The position numbers and the translations under genes were made by a program. From positions 3,262,001 through 3,326,000 of the forward strand of contig NZ_CP139482.1 in NCBI RefSeq assembly GCF_041222825.1: a DNA stretch of 64,000 nucleotides, given 5' to 3'. Below, piece by piece: positions 1-8,980 of the stretch; within the stretch, counting starts at the first letter, position 1; every line of letters begins with the position of its first letter. The notes beneath the pieces were generated by a model. It was given only the letters and a program-made list of their open reading frames with translations, was not told the DNA's origin and ran no database searches. The DNA is from Candidatus Thalassolituus haligoni (GTDB lineage Bacteria > Pseudomonadota > Gammaproteobacteria > Pseudomonadales > Oceanobacteraceae).

Positions 1-1088
1 CTGTTGCTGCCGAAGAATCCGGTGATGCTGCCAAGTTACAGGCATTGAAACAGGATATTGCCAAACTTCAGCAATGGCTAAACCAGGCCAGCGCCGAACA
101 CAGCAAGCTGGCGGAGTCGTTACGCAGCACCGATCAGGACATCGGTGCCTTGTCGCGCAAGATCGAAGAAACCCGGCGCTTGCTCCAGGAGGAGCAAGAC
201 CGCCTAAAAAAGCTTCGGCAGGATCAGGTGCAGCTCGATGAGCTGCGCACAGGCCATACTGCCCGCTTAAAAGAACAATTACTGGCCGCCTATCGACTGG
301 GGGGCGACAGCCCGATCAAGATGTTGCTTAACCAGGACGATCCGCAACAGGCCCAGCGTATGCTGACCTATTTCAGCTACTTCAATCGTGCCCGCATGGA
401 TGAAATCCACCATACCCTCAGCGAACTGGCACGGCTGGAACATATCGCCGACGCCATCGTCGCCCAAGAGCTGCAGCTGCAGGCCACACAACAATCGCTG
501 GATCAGAAAAACAGCCGCCTGAACGAGCAAAAGCAAAAACAAAACAAGCTGCTAGCGCAACTGAACCAGCAAATGAGCAGCGAAAAAACCCGTCTGGCGC
601 AAAAACAGGCCGACCGCAAACGTCTCGAAGCCCTGTTTGATGAAGTACAAACCCTGGTCGAAAAAAGCCCCCGCAAGCAGGATGTACGGCCCTTCAAGGC
701 GCTCAAACACCAACTGCCGAGACCGCTGGCCGGACGTATCATCGCCGCCTATGGCAATCCCAACACCGAAGGGGTCGGACGCTGGGAAGGCTGGCTGATA
801 GCTGCCCCCGAAGGCACCAGCATTCGTGCTGTACACCACGGCCGAGTCGTCTATTCCGATTGGCTGCGTGGCTTTGGTCTGCTGATGATCCTCGACCACG
901 GCGATGGTTACATGACCCTCTATGCTCACAATCAGACGTTGATGTATGACGTTGGAGCCTGGGTCAATCAAGGTGATGTGATTAGTGCTGTCGGCCGCAG
1001 TGGCGGACTGCAGGAACCGCGTCTGTATTTTGAAATTCGCTACCGTGGCAAACCACAGGATCCTTCCGCCTGGCTGGTCAAAAAGTAA
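1..1088 (+). CDS. envC: EnvC-like murein hydrolase activator (5' end outside window)
   Basis: The reading frame is open from the first base (first full codon at position 3), so the signal peptide and start lie upstream. The N-terminal ~200 visible residues are a long charged coiled coil (Gln/Lys/Arg/Glu-rich). The C-terminal ~120 residues are an M23/LytM domain. The LytM zinc ligands look degenerate: the usual first His region reads WEGWLIAAPEG, and the final LHFEIR-type motif reads LYFEIRY. That is the hallmark of EnvC-type activators, which switch on periplasmic amidases at the septum without cleaving peptidoglycan themselves. The neighbours, a C-terminal processing protease and a YibQ-like deacetylase, match the conserved envC-ctpA-yibQ order of gammaproteobacteria. 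The family call is firm; lack of catalysis is inferred from the missing ligands. Confidence 0.9.
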   Translation, partial: VAAEESGDAAKLQALKQDIAKLQQWLNQASAEHSKLAESLRSTDQDIGALSRKIEETRRLLQEEQDRLKKLRQDQVQLDELRTGHTARLKEQLLAAYRLGGDSPIKMLLNQDDPQQAQRMLTYFSYFNRARMDEIHHTLSELARLEHIADAIVAQELQLQATQQSLDQKNSRLNEQKQKQNKLLAQLNQQMSSEKTRLAQKQADRKRLEALFDEVQTLVEKSPRKQDVRPFKALKHQLPRPLAGRIIAAYGNPNTEGVGRWEGWLIAAPEGTSIRAVHHGRVVYSDWLRGFGLLMILDHGDGYMTLYAHNQTLMYDVGAWVNQGDVISAVGRSGGLQEPRLYFEIRYRGKPQDPSAWLVKK

Positions 1089-1206
1089 CTTTCACCAGGA
1101 ACCAGGGCACAAGGGGAATTGAAACTCCGCAGCCGATCGGGAGTCTGCGTTAACAGCTTCCCGCTTTTGTGCCATGCTTCGATCACTGACGACTACGAGA
1201 ACCTTC

Positions 1207-2535
1207 ATGCAAGCTATTGTTTCCGCTGCCACTGCACTGTCGCTGGCGCTGGCCTTGTCCGCCCCGGTATACGCCGAACAACCACTTTCTGCCGCCAGTG
1301 AACCGACCCCTGCGGTAGCACCGCAAGGCGTTCTTCCCCTGGATGAACTGAGAAACTTCGCCGAGGTATTTGAACGTATTCGCAGCGCCTATGTAGAAGA
1401 AGTCGATGACGAGACCCTGTTCGGCTATGCCATCAATGGCATGTTGACCGCACTCGACCCTCACTCGGTGTATTTACAGCCCGACGATTTTGCCGAATTG
1501 CAAGAAACCACCTCCGGCAAGTTTGGTGGTCTGGGCATGGAAGTCGGCCAACAGGATGGCATGATTATGGTCGTCACTCCGATCGACGATACTCCCGCTG
1601 CCAAAGCCGGTATCAAAGCCGGGGATCTGATTGTCAGCCTTGATGGCGAAGCCGTAATAGGCATGTCACTGGGAGATGCCATTGAAAAAATGCGGGGCGA
1701 ACCCGGCTCCGAAATCACCCTGGAAATACGCCGTCAAGACGAACCCAAAATACTGACCTTTACCCTGATACGCGATGAAATCAAGGTACGCAGTGTACGT
1801 TCGGAGCTGCTCAGTGATGATATCGGCTATATCCGCATCACCCAGTTTCAAGAGCAGACCGGTGCAGAGCTGGTGCGCACCTTATCGCAGTGGCAAGCCG
1901 ACCACAGCGTCAAGGGACTGATTCTGGATCTGCGCAACAACCCTGGTGGCGTGCTTGATGCCGCCGTCGATGTCTGCGATGCCTTTATGGACAGCGGCCT
2001 GATCGTCTACACCAAGGGCCGGGTAGACAGTGCAGAAATGAGCTTCTCCGCCAAGAAGGAAACCGTCGCCGGTGCCCTGCCGCTGATCGTGTTGATCAAT
2101 GGCGGTTCCGCCTCGGCTTCCGAAATTGTGGCTGGTGCGCTGCAGGATCAGCAGCGTGCTGTTGTCGTGGGCACCCAGTCGTTTGGCAAGGGATCGGTGC
2201 AAACCGTCTTGCCGTTGGCTGACAACAAGGCGGTCAAACTGACCACGGCGCGCTACTTCACCCCTAACGGTCGTTCCATTCAGGCCAAGGGCATCGTACC
2301 TGATATCTGGGTAGAGCAGAGTGATGTCACCCCGCGCGCGCGCAATCGCACCTTTAAGGAAGCCGACTTGCGCGGACACCTGGCCAACCCGCAAAAAGGC
2401 CAGCCCGCCGCGACCACCGATATGTCAAAGTCTGACGCCGCAGACGCGAGCGCCGACCAGTTATTAAAAGACTTCCAGCTCTACGAAGCCCATACCCTGT
2501 TGCGCGGCATGACCATTCTGGGGGCCAGCCAGTAA
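1207..2535 (+). CDS. ctpA: S41 C-terminal processing peptidase (CtpA/Prc type)
   Basis: A periplasmic serine protease that trims or degrades envelope proteins from their C termini. Order: signal peptide ending near VYA, a PDZ domain over roughly residues 80-160 (GGLGMEVGQQDG...AGIKAGDLIVSLDG), then the S41 catalytic domain. The nucleophile Ser lies in GGSASASEI (nt 2101-2127) and the general-base Lys in FGKGS (codon 2188-2190). The Ser/Lys dyad is therefore intact. I prefer ATG 1207 (MQAIVSAAT..., with a purine-rich ACGAGAA upstream) over ATG 1174, which has no ribosome site and lengthens the signal peptide; this choice is not certain. The gene follows envC by about 120 bp and precedes the deacetylase by 32 bp, so the three are probably co-transcribed. 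Confidence 0.93.
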   Translation: MQAIVSAATALSLALALSAPVYAEQPLSAASEPTPAVAPQGVLPLDELRNFAEVFERIRSAYVEEVDDETLFGYAINGMLTALDPHSVYLQPDDFAELQETTSGKFGGLGMEVGQQDGMIMVVTPIDDTPAAKAGIKAGDLIVSLDGEAVIGMSLGDAIEKMRGEPGSEITLEIRRQDEPKILTFTLIRDEIKVRSVRSELLSDDIGYIRITQFQEQTGAELVRTLSQWQADHSVKGLILDLRNNPGGVLDAAVDVCDAFMDSGLIVYTKGRVDSAEMSFSAKKETVAGALPLIVLINGGSASASEIVAGALQDQQRAVVVGTQSFGKGSVQTVLPLADNKAVKLTTARYFTPNGRSIQAKGIVPDIWVEQSDVTPRARNRTFKEADLRGHLANPQKGQPAATTDMSKSDAADASADQLLKDFQLYEAHTLLRGMTILGASQ

Positions 2536-2567
2536 CCGTGAGTGCCTCGCAGAGGATCTGATTAACC

Positions 2568-3629
2568 ATGACGGCACGACGTTTATGCCTGACACTGTGG
2601 CTGTGCTGCTGGGGTTTCCCGGCCAGCGCCGCCGATCTGTTGCTGGTGATTGATGACATCGGCAACAACCGCGCGCTGGGTGAACAACTGCTGACACTGC
2701 CCGCGCCAGTGAATATGGCATTTTTGCCACACACCCCTTACGCCGCCCGACTCGCAACAAAAGCCGCAGCACAAGGACACACCGTGCTGTTACACGCGCC
2801 GATGGCGAATAAATCCGGTGCCAAATTGGGCCCTGGCGGACTGTACCCGGAGATGAGTAAAGACGAGTTTGACGCCACCTTAAACGCAGACCTTGACGCC
2901 ATTCCCGCCGTCAGCGGCCTGAATAATCATATGGGCAGCTTGCTGACCCAGGACTGTGAGCGCATGGGTTGGGTGATGGCTATTGCCCGCCAACGCCAAC
3001 TGTTTTTTATCGACAGCCGTACCACAACCGCCACCTGCGCCAGACAAGCAGCATTGCAAGCCGGCGTGCCGGTACTGGGGAGAGATGTCTTTCTCGATAA
3101 CGATCGCTCTGCGGAAGCACTGGCGCGGCAGTTTGACAAGGCCGTCGCGATTGCCAGCAAATATGGCAAGGCAGTACTGATTGGCCACCCCTACCCGGAG
3201 ACCATTACATTTCTCCAGCAGCGGTTGAGTCAGCCAGCCTCCTCCTCTTGGCAGCTGGCAGCATTGAACGACAGGCTTGCAGTCACAACGGCGGCTAAAC
3301 ACCGACTCGCCAGTCTGACGACGACACGGAATATGAGCCACAGGAAAGGCGATGGAGAGGGCAATGGAGAGGGCAATGGAGAGGGCAATGGAGAGGGCAA
3401 TGGAGAGGGCAATGGAGAGGGCGATGGAGAGGGCGATGGAGCAAGTAACGAGGATCATAGTGATAACGACACCGCTGTGGTTCACACAGCCGATGCCGAT
3501 CCGCAGTTTCTGAAGCATCAGACCGGGCGACCAGAGTCACTCAGCACCGCCGCCGATCAAAGCATTGGCATACTGCGTTTACCAACCTCCAATAGCAGTC
3601 GGCTGCTGCGTATTCATCTGCAACCCTGA
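2568..3629 (+). CDS. Divergent polysaccharide deacetylase (YibQ/DUF610 family) with repetitive tail
   Basis: Signal peptide (MTARRLCLTLWLCCWGFPASA), then a NodB-like fold beginning LLLVIDDIGNN and carrying an IDD Asp pair and a HAPM histidine. These mark the divergent polysaccharide deacetylase family, periplasmic proteins usually found beside envC. Substrate and activity are not established for the family. The conserved domain ends near residue 240. The last ~110 residues are unusual: residues 261-292 are a Gly/Glu/Asn/Asp array encoded by eight 12-bp repeats, followed by a low-complexity segment. The family is normally about 250-280 residues, so the tail is an extra, probably disordered extension. 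The stop codon lies inside a second short tandem repeat. Confidence 0.85.
   Translation: MTARRLCLTLWLCCWGFPASAADLLLVIDDIGNNRALGEQLLTLPAPVNMAFLPHTPYAARLATKAAAQGHTVLLHAPMANKSGAKLGPGGLYPEMSKDEFDATLNADLDAIPAVSGLNNHMGSLLTQDCERMGWVMAIARQRQLFFIDSRTTTATCARQAALQAGVPVLGRDVFLDNDRSAEALARQFDKAVAIASKYGKAVLIGHPYPETITFLQQRLSQPASSSWQLAALNDRLAVTTAAKHRLASLTTTRNMSHRKGDGEGNGEGNGEGNGEGNGEGNGEGDGEGDGASNEDHSDNDTAVVHTADADPQFLKHQTGRPESLSTAADQSIGILRLPTSNSSRLLRIHLQP
3348..3443 (+). repeat. Eight 12-bp tandem repeats inside the deacetylase gene
   Basis: Eight consecutive 12-bp units in frame with the deacetylase: one GGCGATGGAGAG, five GGCAATGGAGAG, one GGCGATGGAGAG and a final GGCGATGGAGCA. They encode Gly-Asp/Asn-Gly-Glu repeats. 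Because 12 is a multiple of 3, copy-number change would lengthen or shorten the protein without a frameshift. Confidence 0.97.
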
Positions 3630-3671
3630 ACCTCAAAACCCCTGAACCTCAAAACCCCTGAACCTCAACCC
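3624..3671 (+). repeat. Three ~16-bp tandem repeats over the deacetylase stop codon
   Basis: Units of CCCTGAACCTCAAAAC start at 3624 and 3640, with a third, diverged copy from 3656. The TGA stop of the deacetylase (3627-3629) sits in the first unit, so the stop is repeated downstream. A further degenerate copy (CCGAACGTCAAAAAC) follows. Confidence 0.9.
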
Positions 3672-3698
3672 CCGAACGTCAAAAACCCGGAAACCAGC

Positions 3699-3724
3699 CG
3701 CCCACCGGCGTCAGCCGGTGGGCG
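3699..3724. terminator. Bidirectional hairpin between convergent genes
   Basis: A perfect 11-bp stem, CGCCCACCGGC (3699-3709) with GCCGGTGGGCG (3714-3724), and a GTCA loop. It lies between the deacetylase (+) and the porin (-), which converge here. There is no clear T-run on either strand, so a factor-independent terminator is only probable. Confidence 0.6.
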
Positions 3725-3757
3725 GGTTCGGTTGCTGGTATTCAGTTTCAGTGGATA

Positions 3758-4930
3758 TCAGAACTGGTAACCCATACCCAGGTAGAAGCCATCGGTGTTA
3801 CCCGCTGCTTCGTTCTGCAGCTGATAATCAAACTTGAAGACAACATCCGCGACCGGATAGTAATTCACACCGGCATTAAACTGGGTCTGGTTCACGTCTT
3901 CCACCTGCGACCAGGCAGTATGACGGGCAAACACACCAACCGCCGAAATCGGCCTCCAGGAAACTTCCAGCTGGCCACCATCCTGCACCTGTTTACCTGC
4001 GGCTTTGGCAGCGTCGCCAGCCAGATCCCAACGGGCATACATCCCTTTGATCGTGACATCGTTCAGCTGATACACCAGATGGCCACCCAGCAAGGTGGCA
4101 GATTCGGCATAGGAATCTTCCGCACTCTGATCCAGATCCGGTTGATACTGGGCATAGGCTGCCAGTTCCAGACCACGTACGCCGGTGTAGCGCAGCCGTA
4201 ACGTGGAGGCGAGATCGTAGGCATCAGCATTGGAAGCTTTTTGTTTACCGGCTTTCAGGTCAAACGGATCGGCATCGGCATCGGTGGTGGGGTCGTCGGT
4301 TTTCATGCCTTCCGACAGCATCACGTCGTAACTCAGGCCACTGGCAAATTGCTGGCTGTACATGATAGCGCCGACATACCAGGTGGTCGGTATGATGGTG
4401 GTTTCCAGTACCGGACGCTCAACGCCATAATAAGTGGTTGGCTCGTGGGTTTCGTTCACGATGCCTACCGGCACCAGCTGGATACCGGTCTTCAGCTGTT
4501 GCGTATCGGACAGGTCAAATTGCAAAAACGCCTGTTCCAGCTCAACGGCGCCTTCGCCATCGGAACCGGGAACAACGGTATGCTCCACTTCGAATTCCGA
4601 GTGAAAATGCACCCGGTCAGAAAAATCGTAACCGACAAACAGAATCCAGCGACGGAAGTCGAGCTGCTTGTCATCAACACCATCAGCACTGAGGTTTTGA
4701 TAATTCAGTTCACCGTAACCACCAAAGTGAACCTTGCTTAAAGCTGATGCCTGTTGTTGGGCATCGATTGCATCCGCCATCATTTCCATACGACTGTTCA
4801 GCGTGTCTTCCAGCTGCTGGATACGTTGCTCCAGCTGGCGAATGGTATCTTGCTGGTCATCGGCAGCCTGTGCCGGGGTAACAAATCCTGTCGCGGCAAT
4901 CAGCGCCAGAGGGGCCAGGGTGTATTTCAT
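3758..4930 (-). CDS. Outer-membrane porin with N-terminal coiled coil
   Basis: 390 residues with a signal peptide cleaved near AQA-A, a short heptad-rich segment at about residues 27-60 (IRQLEQRIQQLEDTL), and then a beta-barrel pattern of alternating aromatic strands ending in ...LGMGYQF. The terminal Phe is the classic outer-membrane assembly signal. The layout resembles phosphate-selective porin O/P-like and related porins that carry an N-terminal trimerisation helix. The substrate cannot be read from sequence. It is the last gene of a minus-strand run with two imelysins, DUF1513 and DUF1111, 45 bp after the second imelysin. A role in uptake of the compound handled by that locus is inferred. 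Confidence 0.82.
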   Translation of the reverse strand: MKYTLAPLALIAATGFVTPAQAADDQQDTIRQLEQRIQQLEDTLNSRMEMMADAIDAQQQASALSKVHFGGYGELNYQNLSADGVDDKQLDFRRWILFVGYDFSDRVHFHSEFEVEHTVVPGSDGEGAVELEQAFLQFDLSDTQQLKTGIQLVPVGIVNETHEPTTYYGVERPVLETTIIPTTWYVGAIMYSQQFASGLSYDVMLSEGMKTDDPTTDADADPFDLKAGKQKASNADAYDLASTLRLRYTGVRGLELAAYAQYQPDLDQSAEDSYAESATLLGGHLVYQLNDVTIKGMYARWDLAGDAAKAAGKQVQDGGQLEVSWRPISAVGVFARHTAWSQVEDVNQTQFNAGVNYYPVADVVFKFDYQLQNEAAGNTDGFYLGMGYQF

Positions 4931-4975
4931 TACGGTATCCTGCTCAAGGTATCTAGGTTAAATTCGGTCGCTATT

Positions 4976-6079
4976 TCAGTCGCCATCACTGAAATTGATG
5001 CCAAGGCTGACATCAAGCCCGTTGGGAATTTCACGCTTGAAGTTGCCATCCAGCGCCGCTGCCATGCTGTTAAACGTCGTGGCGTCCTGATCACTGATGG
5101 CATCACTGGCCTGGGCCAGGTTGCTGCGTACGGTGTTGGCTTCGGTGATATTGCCTGCCGATTCGATCAGCTCCAGCAAACTCACGGTAGTAGCCTCTGA
5201 GCCGTCCAGCATTTCGCTAATCACATCGATACTGGCTTGCATTTCAGGCCAGGCATTGCCCGACAAGGCCGCGACATTACTGACCGTATCGCGCTGTTGT
5301 AAGTAATCCAGATAACTCTGTACGGCACTGATCAAGGCGGTTAATGGTGCAGAACCATCATCCAGCTCAGCAGCCAGAAATAAATCGCGGTAAGGCGTAC
5401 CGGATTCAAGATGATTGACCGTCCAGCCATTCACCACGTAGTCGGCGCGATTTTGCAAACTGCCTGCCAAGCCAGCCATCACTTCGCACTTGCGCGGCTG
5501 CTGCTGGAACTCGGTGATGATATCTGCTGCCAGCTGGCTTTGGCCGCTAGCGGTTTCGAATACCGCCACTTCCAGAGGCAACAAGCCAACATACTGGAAC
5601 GTTCTGGTGTCGAAGTAGCTGCTGCTGACATCGGTGTCGGCAGTTATCAGGTTCTGGATCAGGGTTCGCACCGTGGCAGTGTAGTTGGTACCCCGCACGC
5701 GGAAAGAATCTACGTACTGGTAGGCGGGAAACACGGTGTCATCGTACAGCGGGCCAAAATTGAAGGGCACCAGCTGGTACCAGGCATTCGCCATGGTTTT
5801 CCAGTCGGCCTGGAGCTGGCTCAGGCCAGACTCATCTGGAGCAGCACAAAAGCTGTCTATGCTGCTATTGAAGTGACTGACTTCGCTGGCAAATTGCTCA
5901 CTGGCAACAATGACCGTGCCATCAATCACTTGCTCCAGTGCCAATGCCAATGAGCCTTCGGACAATACTGCCGCATCGTTTTCACGACTGCCACCGCAGC
6001 TGGCCAGACTCAGGCAAGCGCCCAGACAGAACCAGAGGGAGGCAGATTTGAAGATGGTTGTTCTCTTTATCAATGTCAT
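4976..6079 (-). CDS. Imelysin-family (M75-like) lipoprotein, degenerate GxHxxE motif
   Basis: A 367-residue lipoprotein: signal peptide with lipobox LASC, lipidated Cys28. The body matches the all-helical imelysin/insulin-cleaving peptidase-like family of Fur-linked iron proteins. The signature GxHxxE is replaced by GLLPLE at about residues 165-170, so the His is lost while Gly and Glu remain. The larger paralogue at 8981-10480 keeps GYHAIE. The start overlaps the DUF1513 stop by 4 bp (ATGA), indicating translational coupling. The biochemical role of imelysins is unsettled, and peptidase activity should not be assumed here. Confidence 0.85.
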   Translation of the reverse strand: MTLIKRTTIFKSASLWFCLGACLSLASCGGSRENDAAVLSEGSLALALEQVIDGTVIVASEQFASEVSHFNSSIDSFCAAPDESGLSQLQADWKTMANAWYQLVPFNFGPLYDDTVFPAYQYVDSFRVRGTNYTATVRTLIQNLITADTDVSSSYFDTRTFQYVGLLPLEVAVFETASGQSQLAADIITEFQQQPRKCEVMAGLAGSLQNRADYVVNGWTVNHLESGTPYRDLFLAAELDDGSAPLTALISAVQSYLDYLQQRDTVSNVAALSGNAWPEMQASIDVISEMLDGSEATTVSLLELIESAGNITEANTVRSNLAQASDAISDQDATTFNSMAAALDGNFKREIPNGLDVSLGINFSDGD

Positions 6080-7281
6080 ACGGACTGGTCTGGTAAGGTG
6101 AAAGTGAACATATGGTTATCCCAATGGCGTCCGGCAAACGAGCGCCGCATGGCCCGGTCTTCTTTCAGGCTGCGCGCATCAATCATGCGCACGTCGCCAT
6201 TCGAATTACTCAAAACAAAATATTTCTGGTCACGACTGACCGTCAGGCCACAGACATCAAAAAAGGCGTGATAGCCGACCAGCTGATGGCTGTCCAGGTG
6301 CCAGAACGCTACCAGGTCTCCTCGAGGACTGGAAAACGCCGCAATGCGCTCGCCGTTATGCAGCACGGTACTGCCCATGTAGTCATCAAATTTGTGAATC
6401 AGGGCATCCGGGCCTTCCAGAGCAATCAGCGGCTGACCTGGCTGATGTACCGCCGCCAGCGGCACCAGCGTATTACTGCTCATCGCCGGGCGCTGCAACT
6501 GGGTCGCAATTGCCACGGTGCCATCGTCCGCCAGGGCCAAGTGGCGAATACTGGCTTTGCTTTCCGGCAAGCGGTGCTGGCTGATCACTTCACCGTTATA
6601 AAGTGACAGATACACCAGCGATGGATCCATGGTGTCAAGGTTGAGGATCTTGCGACCGCTATCCGGGTGAGTAAGCAAACCGCCGTTGGCGACCACCAGG
6701 GATTTGCCGTCCGGCATTACGTGAACATCATGCGGGCCAATACCATGGGTCAGATATTCGGCCTCGACCTGCCAATTGCGGGTGTTACGTACCATCAACT
6801 TGCCAGTGCCGCTGCGGTAATCCGATTCCGTCGTCAGTAGCTGTTGGCCATCAGGGCTGAAACAGCCATGACCGTGCATATGATGGCCTTCGGCACAGTC
6901 GATCAGGCTGTCCACCGTGCCGTCCAGCAGGTTGATCACCAGTGCCTGGGTGCCTGGACGACGGGCAAACATCACGGCAATATCCGCACGTTGCGGGTGT
7001 TGCGCCAGGCCATGCCCGCGAAAACCACTGATGGCAGAATGCACATCGGCCCGGTGTTCGCCATCGACAATCCAGCTGGCAAAATAGCCTTCGTCGCCAT
7101 TACCTTCGGCACTGATCCAGACTTCCGAGCCGGCGCTGGTTGCCTGGTCGCCAGCAAGCGTTGACGACCATGCCGATCCCGGCAGCAACGCAGAAGCAGC
7201 CAAGCTACCGGCCACCCCGCCCAGCAAACGCCGTCGGGACGGATCTTGAAGTAATCGTTGTGAAACAGAATTCACTGACAT
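6076..7281 (-). CDS. DUF1513 protein, Tat-exported, beta-propeller-like
   Basis: 401 residues. The N terminus has a twin-arginine signal (SRRRLLGG followed by a hydrophobic stretch and Ala-rich cleavage region), so the folded protein probably crosses by the Tat route. The body (HHMHGHGCFSPDGQQLLTTE, ...VMPDGKSLVVANGG..., ...ALADDGTVAIAT...) has the repeating blade pattern of a WD40/YVTN-like propeller and fits DUF1513, a family that travels with imelysins and DUF1111 proteins. It lies between DUF1111 (147-bp gap) and the second imelysin (4-bp overlap). Function is unknown; a periplasmic role in iron or haem handling is inferred from context. Confidence 0.85.
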   Translation of the reverse strand: MSVNSVSQRLLQDPSRRRLLGGVAGSLAASALLPGSAWSSTLAGDQATSAGSEVWISAEGNGDEGYFASWIVDGEHRADVHSAISGFRGHGLAQHPQRADIAVMFARRPGTQALVINLLDGTVDSLIDCAEGHHMHGHGCFSPDGQQLLTTESDYRSGTGKLMVRNTRNWQVEAEYLTHGIGPHDVHVMPDGKSLVVANGGLLTHPDSGRKILNLDTMDPSLVYLSLYNGEVISQHRLPESKASIRHLALADDGTVAIATQLQRPAMSSNTLVPLAAVHQPGQPLIALEGPDALIHKFDDYMGSTVLHNGERIAAFSSPRGDLVAFWHLDSHQLVGYHAFFDVCGLTVSRDQKYFVLSNSNGDVRMIDARSLKEDRAMRRSFAGRHWDNHMFTFTLPDQSV

Positions 7282-7361
7282 TCGGGTTCTCCCATCTAGC
7301 AGATAGCTAGGAATCTATCGGGCTTAGGACTGCTCTACTACGGGATAGCTGAATCTGGCTC

Positions 7362-7377
7362 TTTTTTGCGCAAAAAA
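7362..7377. repeat. 16-bp perfect palindrome between DUF1111 and DUF1513 genes
   Basis: TTTTTTGCGCAAAAAA lies in the 147-bp gap 7282-7428. It could be the stem of a small bidirectional terminator or a protein-binding site. The centre is loopless, so the hairpin would open at GCGC. The rest of the gap shows AT-rich ATCTAGC/GCTAG-like half repeats and no gene. Confidence 0.5.
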
Positions 7378-7428
7378 TCGCTCAAACCAGTCTTTCCCTC
7401 GCGACGAACGCCCAAGTCCTGCAGACTC

Positions 7429-8943
7429 CTAGAGTGACTCAACAAACTGGATCAGATAACGGCGCTCTGCGGCGCTTAAATGGGTAAATCTCTGCCGGGC
7501 CGCCAGTGCTTCACCGCCATGCCAGAGAATCGCTTCCTCTATGCTGCTGGCGCGGCCATCATGCAAATACTGCTTGCTGCCGTTGACCTGCCCCATCAAA
7601 CCGGTTCCCCACAGCGGCGCGGTACGCCATTCGCTACCGCTGGCAGCAAAGTCTGGACGCCCGTCAGCCAGTTCCGGCCCCATGTCGTGCAGCAGCAAGT
7701 CGGTGTACGGCCAGATACGTTGGTTACCCAAATGTGGCTGTGCACTACTGGCCGCCGTGGTATAGCCCGGCTGATGGCAAGCGGCACAGCCGCTGGTGTA
7801 AAAAAAGGGTCGTCCTTTCCGGACATCGGCATTATCAACATTCCGGCGTGTGGGAACACCCAGATTGCGAGTGAAATTCGTGACCAGGCGCAAAAGATTA
7901 TCAGGTAGTTCTAATCCCTGACTATTATTTCCATTTCTTTGCTTTTGGCACAGCGGCTGCTGCTCAGTACAGGGCTGGAACGGAAACAGTGGATTACTGA
8001 TACCAATATCGTTGGCAAATGCGGAAGCAACGATCATATCCATATTGGAGCGATTGGCCTTGTGGCCAAAACGACCCGCTTGCCAGCGTTGGCTTCTGGC
8101 GTCCCAAACCCGGTTCTGACGGCCCGAGATACCATCACCGTCGGCATCATCCGGATCGGCCAGAGCCTCCAGATCAGCCTGCGGAATCAGCTCCAGCAAC
8201 CCCATGCCATGAATCGGCGGCGCGTTTCTCAAGCTGAAACGGGTAGCGGCATCAAATTCCCCGTAGGCAACATAACGCAGATCCAGCTCGGGTTTGCGCA
8301 GTGTTATCTGACGGCCATCCGGATATACAAAGGCCTGTTCATGCCATTTCACATAAGCATACGCTTCCGGCGCTACCTGCTGTTGCTCCGCTATAGCGAC
8401 CGGCGAGGCCTGGCGCAACTGATGCAACAGGGCAATGGACTGGGTTTGTAACTGGTCACCATAAACAGGATCCGGTATCACTCCAGCGTGACTATTGGCC
8501 GCCGCAGCCATAAGCTGCGGATCTGCCAGCACTCGACTCATACGTACCAGTGGCCCAAACAAGGGCGTTTCGGAATCGTCTGGCATCCGGCTTTTACCAC
8601 CACGAATATGGCAGGCCAGACAGCCGCGAGCGTTATAAATTGGCCCCAGGCCATCACGGGCATCGGTAATCGTCGGTGCCTTGATCCAGGGCTGATGCGC
8701 CAGCGCCCGGCCCGCATAAAACTGCGGCCGCTCGTCATCGGGCAAGTTCGGCGTCACCTTGTCCAATGCCGGAAACGGGATTATCGACGTCGTCGCATCG
8801 CCACCCGGCCTGGCTTCAGCAGGATCCGGTGGCGGCACCTCGGTATCGGAACAACCACTGGTTGAAGCCATCAGCACGGCCAGAACACAGATGCCGAAAA
8901 GCCGGGACAAGCCCGTCTTATGGTGAAAACAGAGACTGCGCAT
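7429..8943 (-). CDS. Di-haem oxidoreductase-like lipoprotein (DUF1111)
   Basis: 504 residues. The lipobox STSGC gives lipidated Cys31. Two c-type haem sites are visible: CLACH at about residues 108-112 and CAACH near residue 385. The family (DUF1111, often annotated thiol oxidoreductase) is distantly related to MauG and cytochrome c peroxidases and is usually encoded with imelysins. It lies 37 bp after the large imelysin, so these two are likely one transcript. The expected activity is periplasmic electron transfer; the substrate is unknown. A Ca-binding-like DPDDADGDGISG segment lies near the middle. Confidence 0.9.
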   Translation of the reverse strand: MRSLCFHHKTGLSRLFGICVLAVLMASTSGCSDTEVPPPDPAEARPGGDATTSIIPFPALDKVTPNLPDDERPQFYAGRALAHQPWIKAPTITDARDGLGPIYNARGCLACHIRGGKSRMPDDSETPLFGPLVRMSRVLADPQLMAAAANSHAGVIPDPVYGDQLQTQSIALLHQLRQASPVAIAEQQQVAPEAYAYVKWHEQAFVYPDGRQITLRKPELDLRYVAYGEFDAATRFSLRNAPPIHGMGLLELIPQADLEALADPDDADGDGISGRQNRVWDARSQRWQAGRFGHKANRSNMDMIVASAFANDIGISNPLFPFQPCTEQQPLCQKQRNGNNSQGLELPDNLLRLVTNFTRNLGVPTRRNVDNADVRKGRPFFYTSGCAACHQPGYTTAASSAQPHLGNQRIWPYTDLLLHDMGPELADGRPDFAASGSEWRTAPLWGTGLMGQVNGSKQYLHDGRASSIEEAILWHGGEALAARQRFTHLSAAERRYLIQFVESL

Positions 8944-8980
8944 TACTCAGCCCCTGCTAACAGGTGATCAACCATCAATA

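Noticed and set aside
3348..3443. Regular repeats suggestive of a CRISPR array
   Set aside because: Units are 12 bp, directly adjacent without spacers and in frame with a protein; this is a coding tandem repeat.
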